A stretch of 7,659 nucleotides of DNA from Prevotella sp. CAG:1058 (GTDB lineage: Bacteria; Bacteroidota; Bacteroidia; Bacteroidales; Bacteroidaceae): positions 1,232-8,890 of the forward strand of contig HF986680.1 in assembly GCA_000433175.1 (NCBI GenBank). Reading direction: 5' to 3'. Of the stretch, positions 1-4,285 are shown piece after piece. The notes under the pieces are model-generated. The model had not been told where the DNA came from. It did no database searches and worked only from the letters and a program-made list of their open reading frames with translations. A program made the position numbers and the translations under genes. Within the stretch, counting starts at the first letter, position 1. Each line of letters opens with the position of its first letter.

Positions 1-743
1 ACGCTGTAGAACTCGAGGTCTTCGGTAACCTTGTTCTTGCGGCGTATGCCTGCGGTGTCGACAAGGTAGAAGTCGAAGCCGAACTTGTCGTAGCGTGTGT
101 AGATGCTGTCGCGCGTAGTGCCGGCAATCTCGGTCACGATGTTGCGGTCTTCGCCTATGAAGGCGTTGATGATGCTGCTCTTTCCGGCGTTAGGACGGCC
201 TACGACGGCGAAGCGGGGGATGCCGTCCTCGAGCAGTTCGCCGTTATCGCCCTTAAGTTTGGACACCACCATGTCGAGCAGGTCGCCCGTGCCGCTGCCG
301 CTCATGCTGCTTATGCAGTACGGGTCGCCAAGTCCGAGCTTGTAGAACTCGGCTGCCATGTATTGCTGTTCGTTGTTGTCGACCTTGTTAACCACAAGCA
401 CGACGGGCAACTTGGAACGGCGCAATATGGTTGCCACGTCCTCGTCCCAGTCAGTAACACCTGTCGTCACGTCGACGACAAAGAGTACTAGGTCGGCCTC
501 TTCAGTAGCGACAATCACCTGTTTGCGTATTTCTTCCTCGAATATGTCGTCAGACTTGACGACCCATCCGCCTGTATCAACTACTGAAAACTCTCGCCCG
601 TTCCAGTCGCACTTGCCGTATTGGCGGTCGCGCGTGGTACCAGCCACGTCACTGACGATGGCCTGGCGCGACTTGGTAAGGCGGTTGAAAAGCGTAGACT
701 TGCCCACGTTAGGGCGGCCTACGATAGCTACTAGATTTGCCAT
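1..743 (-). CDS. der: GTPase Der (EngA), N-terminal part, cut by window edge
   Basis: Der is an essential GTPase with two tandem G domains followed by a KH-like domain, and it acts in late assembly of the 50S ribosomal subunit. The 247 visible residues begin [17 protein letters not shown]. The first G domain has a P-loop at residues 9-17, DTGG at 56-59 and NKVD at 119-122. The second has a P-loop GRPNAGKSS at 182-190 and DTAG at 229-232. Family members are about 430-440 residues, so the second NKxD and the KH-like domain lie off the left edge. The ATG at 741-743 gives the usual family N-terminus. No TAnnTTTG promoter is visible just upstream, and era lies upstream on the same strand, so co-transcription with era is likely (inference). 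The identification is secure because two complete P-loops in one chain are diagnostic. Confidence 0.97.
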   Translation of the reverse strand, partial: MANLVAIVGRPNVGKSTLFNRLTKSRQAIVSDVAGTTRDRQYGKCDWNGREFSVVDTGGWVVKSDDIFEEEIRKQVIVATEEADLVLFVVDVTTGVTDWDEDVATILRRSKLPVVLVVNKVDNNEQQYMAAEFYKLGLGDPYCISSMSGSGTGDLLDMVVSKLKGDNGELLEDGIPRFAVVGRPNAGKSSIINAFIGEDRNIVTEIAGTTRDSIYTRYDKFGFDFYLVDTAGIRRKNKVTEDLEFYS

Positions 744-758
744 ATAGTTATGTTTTAA

Positions 759-786
759 GTGAAGAGTGAAGAACGAAGAGTGAAGA
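759..786. repeat. Four tandem heptamers beside the der start
   Basis: Four 7-bp units follow one another: GTGAAGA, GTGAAGA, ACGAAGA, GTGAAGA. Seen another way, this is a 14-bp direct repeat (761-774 and 775-788, 13 of 14 identical). On the der strand it reads as a pyrimidine-rich TCTTCAC-type run ending 15 nt before the ATG, so it would lie in the der leader. A further inverted pair, AATCCATT at 786-793 and AATGGATT at 834-841, abuts it. Function unknown. Confidence 0.8.
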
Positions 787-953
787 ATCCATTACTCATC
801 CTTCCCCTGTTTGCACATGGTTAAGCAGAGAAGAATGGATTAAGGATTCTGAATCTGTAACTCCTGTTATCTCGACGTACTGCTATTCACGTTTACTCCA
901 CCAATGATTATACTTTTATTATATACCTTTGTTATTATATTTTCATGCGAGGA

Positions 954-984
954 GGTTCTGAATGAAGAACCGGCAACACTGCCG
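954..984 (-). terminator. Weak paired stem-loops after era
   Basis: Two abutting inverted repeats lie 36 bp past the era stop. CGGCA/TGCCG (971-975 and 980-984, 4-nt loop) is followed on the minus strand by GGTTCT/AGAACC (954-959 and 966-971, 6-nt loop). Neither is followed by a clean U-tract. They could cause partial termination, stabilise a processed era 3' end, or be chance. Confidence 0.25.
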
Positions 985-1019
985 CCCTTCGTCCCCACCC
1001 TCTACATACGCTGCGGGCG

Positions 1020-1910
1020 TCACTCCGGATTATACCCGAAATTGTCCAGTTCGCGCTTTGAGCTGCGCCAGTCCTTGTCCACCTTGACGAAGGTTTCAAG
1101 GAAAATGGGCTTGCCGAAGAAGCGCTCGAGCGCCTTGCGCGCCTCGGTGCTAACCCTCTTGATGGCCACGCCCTGGTGGCCTATGATGATGCCTTTTTGC
1201 GAATCACGCTCGACATAGATTACCGCACAGATGTGTATGTGGCGGTCGTCTTCCTTGAACGACTCTACGCTCACCTCTACCGAGTAAGGTATCTCCTTGT
1301 CGTAATAAAGCAGGATTTTCTCCCTTATTATCTCGCTTACGAAGAAACGGGCAGGCTTGTCGGTAAGCTGGTCCTTGTCGAAGAACGGCGGCGAGTCGGG
1401 CAGCAGCTCCTTGATGCGCCTGAGAAGCATGTCCACACCGAACTTGTTCTTTGCCGATATGGGCAGAATCTCAGCCCCGGGCAGCAGCGTGTGCCACTTC
1501 TCCACCAAGTCGCCGAGCGTCTTCTGGTCGCTCTCGTCAATCTTGTTGATAAGCAGCAGCACGGGTATTGTCATCTTCCTCACCTTCTCGAGGAAGTCCA
1601 TGTTCTTCTCGGGATTCTCCACCACGTCGGTGACGTAGAGCAGCACGTCGGCGTCCTTGAGCGCCGACTCGGAGAAGGCCAGCATGGACTCCTGCAACTT
1701 GTAGTTGGGCTTGAGCACGCCGGGCGTGTCGGAGAATACTATCTGCATGTCGTCAGTGTTGACAATGCCCATAATCCTGTGGCGCGTGGTCTGCGCCTTA
1801 AACGTGGCTATGCTTATACGCTCGCCCACGAGCTGGTTCATCAGCGTAGACTTGCCCACATTGGGGTTGCCCACTATGTTTACGAATCCTGCCTTATGCA
1901 TCTGTGTCAT
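1020..1910 (-). CDS. era: GTPase Era
   Basis: Era is a small GTPase that binds the 3' end of 16S rRNA through a C-terminal KH domain and assists 30S assembly. The 296-residue reading has a P-loop GNPNVGKS at 14-21, the switch I TT pair at 41-42, DTPG at 61-64, NKID at 122-125 and SAK at 152-154. The C-terminal half carries the type II KH domain with its GHQG loop at 244-247. The length matches the family (about 290-300). The frame stays open upstream to an ATG at 2057, but that start would precede the recognisable promoter at 1965-1997 and add residues foreign to the family. I therefore start at 1910 (MTQMHKAGF). The ATG at 1899-1901 (MHKAGF, 293 residues) is equally credible. Der follows downstream on the same strand. 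Confidence 0.97.
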   Translation of the reverse strand: MTQMHKAGFVNIVGNPNVGKSTLMNQLVGERISIATFKAQTTRHRIMGIVNTDDMQIVFSDTPGVLKPNYKLQESMLAFSESALKDADVLLYVTDVVENPEKNMDFLEKVRKMTIPVLLLINKIDESDQKTLGDLVEKWHTLLPGAEILPISAKNKFGVDMLLRRIKELLPDSPPFFDKDQLTDKPARFFVSEIIREKILLYYDKEIPYSVEVSVESFKEDDRHIHICAVIYVERDSQKGIIIGHQGVAIKRVSTEARKALERFFGKPIFLETFVKVDKDWRSSKRELDNFGYNPE

Positions 1911-1964
1911 ACATTTTATGACGGCAGCCGTGGCACGGGCCGCACGTCGGATATAATCAAGTTT

Positions 1965-1997
1965 GCAAATATACGGATTTTTTTCGTTACAGCCAAC
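1965..1997 (-). promoter_or_regulatory. Bacteroidetes-type promoter for era
   Basis: Read on the minus strand, GTTG (TTG at 1994-1996) is followed by exactly 20 nt and then TATATTTGC (1973-1965). This matches the Bacteroidetes primary sigma factor consensus (-33 TTG, -7 TAnnTTTG). A start about 7 nt downstream gives a leader of roughly 50 nt before the ATG at 1910, which supports the shorter Era reading. Confidence 0.8.
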
Positions 1998-2078
1998 ATA
2001 AGCAAACACCATGGGGCAGAAAACAAGACAAAAAGATGTTAAATGGCATATCAGCAACAGGCTTAAACCGGCCCCTTT

Positions 2079-2144
2079 GCAAAAGGATGCCTTTTACAAC
2101 GCAAAAGGATACCTTTTGCAACGCAAAACATGACCTTTTGAAAA
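2079..2144. repeat. Palindromic 22-bp tandem array, copy A (3 units)
   Basis: Three contiguous 22-bp units lie at 2079-2100, 2101-2122 and 2123-2144. The second is the most symmetric: GCAAAAGG, ATA, CCTTTTGC. The third is the most diverged, with GCAAAACA on its left arm. AAAA and TTTT tracts alternate with centres exactly 11 bp apart from 2082.5 to 2137.5. There is no spacer DNA between units, so this is not a CRISPR array. The same unit recurs at 7369-7456. The array sits between the divergent era and exported-protein promoters. Function unknown. Confidence 0.9.
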
Positions 2145-2145
2145 A

Positions 2146-2165
2146 CGGGCGGGAATGACCGCCCG
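2146..2165 (-). terminator. GC-only hairpin, terminator-like on the minus strand
   Basis: CGGGCGG (2146-2152) pairs perfectly with CCGCCCG (2159-2165) across a 6-nt loop. On the minus strand it is followed at once by TTTTT (2145-2141), the layout of an intrinsic terminator; on the plus strand no U-tract follows. No minus-strand gene lies upstream, so it could stop antisense transcription from the exported-protein operon, or be a structural part of the adjacent palindrome array. Confidence 0.4.
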
Positions 2166-2233
2166 CATGACGGCTTCCACATTACTTATTTAAGGGGGAG
2201 CATAAAATATGCATGTTTTTGCAAAATAATTCA

Positions 2234-2247
2234 TTGTTCATGGACAA
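2234..2247. promoter_or_regulatory. Candidate operator palindrome at the -33 region
   Basis: TTGTTCATGGACAA is a 14-bp near-palindrome in which 6 of 7 base pairs are symmetric. Its centre lies about 38-39 bp before the expected transcription start, where a -33 element should be and where a class II activator often binds. The role is inferred from position only. Confidence 0.35.
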
Positions 2248-2264
2248 CGTTCAAAAAAAAAGCC

Positions 2265-2273
2265 TATATTTGC
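2265..2273 (+). promoter_or_regulatory. -7 element for the two-gene exported-protein operon
   Basis: TATATTTGC is a perfect Bacteroidetes -7 element (TAnnTTTG plus pyrimidine). No TTG lies 17-23 nt upstream; the nearest is 28 nt away. Transcription would start near 2279, giving a leader of about 93 nt. A strong -7 without a -33 suggests help from an activator. Confidence 0.65.
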
Positions 2274-2288
2274 CAAGTATACATTTTG

Positions 2289-2298
2289 GAACATGTTC
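2289..2298. promoter_or_regulatory. Perfect 10-bp palindrome in the leader
   Basis: GAACATGTTC is fully symmetric and lies about 10-20 nt after the expected transcription start. Its centre is 53 bp, close to five helical turns, from the centre of the near-palindrome at 2234-2247, and both share a CATG core flanked by GTTC/GAAC-like halves. It may be a second site for the same regulator. Confidence 0.3.
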
Positions 2299-2307
2299 TG
2301 GAAATAG

Positions 2308-2339
2308 AGCGCTTGAAGCGTCCATATAAACCAAGCGCT
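2308..2339 (+). promoter_or_regulatory. Leader stem-loop before the exported-protein operon
   Basis: AGCGCTTG (2308-2315) pairs perfectly with CAAGCGCT (2332-2339) across a 16-nt loop, ending 32 nt before the ATG at 2372. The left arm also sits in the local palindrome CGCTTGAAGCG, though a one-base loop cannot form in RNA. It could stabilise the message or control translation. There is no U-tract, so it is not a terminator. Confidence 0.45.
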
Positions 2340-2371
2340 AAAAGTAAGTTTAACCTTTTAACCACAAGCAG

Positions 2372-2848
2372 ATGAAACAATTATTTATCACGATGTGCCT
2401 TGCGGTGCTAACTTTGGCGGCTAAAGCAGACGACGTAAAGTTAGTAGTCAATTTCGCCAACGGCTCTTCGCAACAAGAGTTTGCCCTGTCCGACATAGGC
2501 AAATTAGCGTTCGACGAGAGCGGCTTTTCCATCTTCGAGGCAAACGGCACGGTGTTGCCCTTCACTTACGTGCAGGTAAGCAGCATCAAGTTTGCCAACT
2601 TCTCTTCCGGCATCGGCGCCATTGAAGCCACGACGGGCGGAATGAAACCCTACTACCGCAACAACCAGCTGGGCGTTGACGGATGGCAGGCCGGAACCAA
2701 GGGCAAAGCCACAATCTACAACGTTGGCGGAATGATGGTTGCCAGCATCGACAACTGGGACGGAACACCGATTTCCACAAGCAACCTTGCCAACGGAGTT
2801 TATATCTTCAAAGTAAACAACAACACCATTAAATTCGTGAAACAATGA
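2372..2848 (+). CDS. Small secreted protein with T9SS C-terminal domain
   Basis: This 158-residue exported protein has an unknown function. Residues 1 to about 19 form a signal peptide (MKQLFITMCLAVLTLAAKA). Residues 30-47 and 58-74 look like two copies of one short module: NG, 5-6 residues, then F-x4-[IV]-x2-[IL]-x-F (F37-F47 and F64-F74). A Gly/Tyr-rich linker follows at 86-112. The end, from about 114 (IYNVGGMMVASI) to 158 (NGVYIFKVNNNTIKFVKQ), resembles type A T9SS sorting domains, which send cargo across the outer membrane and are usually cleaved on the way. Removing the signal peptide and that domain leaves fewer than 100 residues, very small for a T9SS substrate. The stop codon overlaps the next start (ATGA), so the two are probably translationally coupled. 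The ATG at 2372 puts the signal peptide at the N-terminus and has an A-rich upstream stretch; no Shine-Dalgarno is evident. Confidence 0.87.
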   Translation: MKQLFITMCLAVLTLAAKADDVKLVVNFANGSSQQEFALSDIGKLAFDESGFSIFEANGTVLPFTYVQVSSIKFANFSSGIGAIEATTGGMKPYYRNNQLGVDGWQAGTKGKATIYNVGGMMVASIDNWDGTPISTSNLANGVYIFKVNNNTIKFVKQ

Positions 2849-4173
2849 AAAAATTATTCTCATTAATCATAATGTGCCTCATCGGCGCAACATCGCTTTT
2901 GGCCCAGACAAATCCCAACCGTGTAATCATAACCGAAAAGTCCGGCAACGTCAAGAGCTTCCTGGCAGAGCGCATAGACAGCATCTGGTTCGCCAAGGTT
3001 GAAGGCCGCATTGCAGCCGAAATAGAATACCTCGGCTACGTGGAAGGCGGCGGCGAAAACGGTGAAGACATTATACAAATAGCTGTAACGCGCACCGCTG
3101 GATGCCAGGCGTTCCGCATCGACTGCATGCCTAAGAACAGGGCGGATATGCTCGGAACCGAAGCCAACATTGCAAGTTATCTGGAATCAGAGAACAGCGA
3201 GATGTATTGGCAAGACTTCACCCAGGCCAACATGAGCGGCTACGAATTCTCCCCAGACACCGAATACAGTATCGTCACCGTTGGTTACGACCAGTACGGC
3301 ACGGCGTGCGGTGCTGAAAAAGTAGACTTCAGGACACCGAAGAAAGAGCTTGTTGGCGACTGCAGCATCGAATACGAAGTGACAGATATAACCCCGTATG
3401 AAATAACCATAAAGTTCACTCCCGCCTCTGGCGTTGCCGGATATGCGGCATGCCTCTTCGGAGAAGGCCAGGCTGAAGAGCAGTTCCAGCAGTTCGGCCC
3501 GATGTTCGGCTTCATCAACATGGGCGACATGATAAGGTCGTTCGGCTTCAACGACACAGGCGCGGCCACACACACATGGGAAAACAACGACCCAGGAACC
3601 AATTATGAAATATACGTACAGCCATGGGACGTTAACGGCACATACGCCGACATGATTGTAATACCCGTAACAACAAAGAAGATTGGCGGAGAAGGCGTAG
3701 CCGAGATGACCATCGAGATTGGCGACTTCGGCGGCAGCGAAAGCGGTTACTACCAGATTGTAACCTACACGCCCAACGACCAGGTATCGATGCACCGCGA
3801 CATAATCATCGAAAAGAACTCGGAAAACGCTGAAAACGAGGAATACATCAAGGAACTGCTCATGACCGACATGCCCGGAGACTCAGAGTGGAACCAGTAT
3901 GGAGTAGACGTCGCTTACTGGACAGCCGACCCTGAAACCGAATACATCGCCTACTCAATGGGCATGAACATCAACGACGAATGGGGTCCGCTGGCTAAAA
4001 AGGAATTCAAGACACCGGCTGCACCGGGCGCAGCAGCGGCTAAGGCAAAGACCGTTGACGGCAGGGCGGCACGCGTGAAGAAGCAAAACTCTACCGGCAA
4101 GTTCACAATCCCGGCACTGGTTGGCAAATCTGCAATAACGCCGGTAAAGAAGACTCTGAAAATAACAGAGTAA
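2845..4173 (+). CDS. Exported protein with three tandem 113-residue repeats
   Basis: This 442-residue protein has an unknown function. Residues 1-20 are a signal peptide ending LLA, followed by Q and with no lipobox cysteine, so it is not a lipoprotein by this reading. Residues 27-49 repeat the motif seen in its partner (F39-x4-I44-x2-I47-x-F49). Three Fn3-like segments follow, marked by SPDTEY (136-141), DPGTNY (249-254) and DPETEY (362-367), exactly 113 residues apart. In the first and third, 26 residues later, comes FRTP (162) and FKTP (388). The body is acidic, but the last 50 residues are Ala-, Lys- and Arg-rich and contain no T9SS domain. It overlaps the upstream gene by 4 bp (ATGA) and ends before a strong terminator. 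It may be a periplasmic or surface binding protein working with its partner (inference). I do not recognise a named family. Confidence 0.88.
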   Translation: MKKLFSLIIMCLIGATSLLAQTNPNRVIITEKSGNVKSFLAERIDSIWFAKVEGRIAAEIEYLGYVEGGGENGEDIIQIAVTRTAGCQAFRIDCMPKNRADMLGTEANIASYLESENSEMYWQDFTQANMSGYEFSPDTEYSIVTVGYDQYGTACGAEKVDFRTPKKELVGDCSIEYEVTDITPYEITIKFTPASGVAGYAACLFGEGQAEEQFQQFGPMFGFINMGDMIRSFGFNDTGAATHTWENNDPGTNYEIYVQPWDVNGTYADMIVIPVTTKKIGGEGVAEMTIEIGDFGGSESGYYQIVTYTPNDQVSMHRDIIIEKNSENAENEEYIKELLMTDMPGDSEWNQYGVDVAYWTADPETEYIAYSMGMNINDEWGPLAKKEFKTPAAPGAAAAKAKTVDGRAARVKKQNSTGKFTIPALVGKSAITPVKKTLKITE

Positions 4174-4191
4174 CAACACAAAATGGCACAA

Positions 4192-4258
4192 GCCGGTATT
4201 AAAGCATAAAGAAGGAGGGAATGTCCGTTCGGACATTCCCTCCTTTACTTTAACCGGC
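4192..4258. terminator. Bidirectional terminator between convergent genes
   Basis: A perfect 15-bp stem (4212-4226 with 4231-4245) closes on GTTC, which can add one more pair around TT. T-rich tracts follow on both sides (TTTACTTT on plus, TCTTTATGCTTT on minus). An outer stem extends it: 4200-4204 with 4248-4252 and 4192-4197 with 4253-4258, separated by a 2-nt bulge on one side. It sits between the plus-strand operon stop (4173) and the protease stop (4286), so it probably serves both. Confidence 0.85.
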
Positions 4259-4285
4259 CTGCAGCCGATGCACGCCCGGAAGCCC

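Larger units (their letters stand above)
744..1019. other. era-der intergenic region
   Basis: This 276-bp gap lies between era and der, both on the minus strand. Besides the heptamers it holds two small inverted repeats just after the era stop codon and an AT-rich stretch at about 902-945. I see no convincing gene and no minus-strand TAnnTTTG promoter for der. A plus-strand TACCTTTG at 924-931 lacks a TTG at the proper distance. Confidence 0.6.

Noticed and set aside
924..1090. Plus-strand TACCTTTG (924-931), AGGAGG (950-955) and an ATG at 962 opening a frame of about 40 codons into era
   Set aside because: The spacing looks good, but there is no TTG at the right distance, Bacteroidetes seldom depend on Shine-Dalgarno sites, and the product is Pro/Ser/Arg-rich with no gene-like pattern.
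904..1218. Plus-strand frame of 104 codons with a hydrophobic start
   Set aside because: The hydrophobic start comes from the AT-rich gap, and the rest is antisense to the era 3' end.
1176..2042. Long plus-strand reading frame (288 codons) opposite era
   Set aside because: It is the antisense of a well-conserved GTPase gene with every family motif on the other strand. GC-rich third positions often leave such frames open. No promoter or recognisable protein supports it.
1911..2057. N-terminal extension of Era from an ATG at 2057
   Set aside because: The extra residues precede the recognisable Era N-terminus, and the start lies upstream of the likely promoter at 1965-1997.
2504..3795. Several minus-strand frames opposite the exported-protein operon
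   Set aside because: They mirror two plus-strand genes with signal peptides, repeats and a 4-bp overlap. None has a start context or recognisable content.
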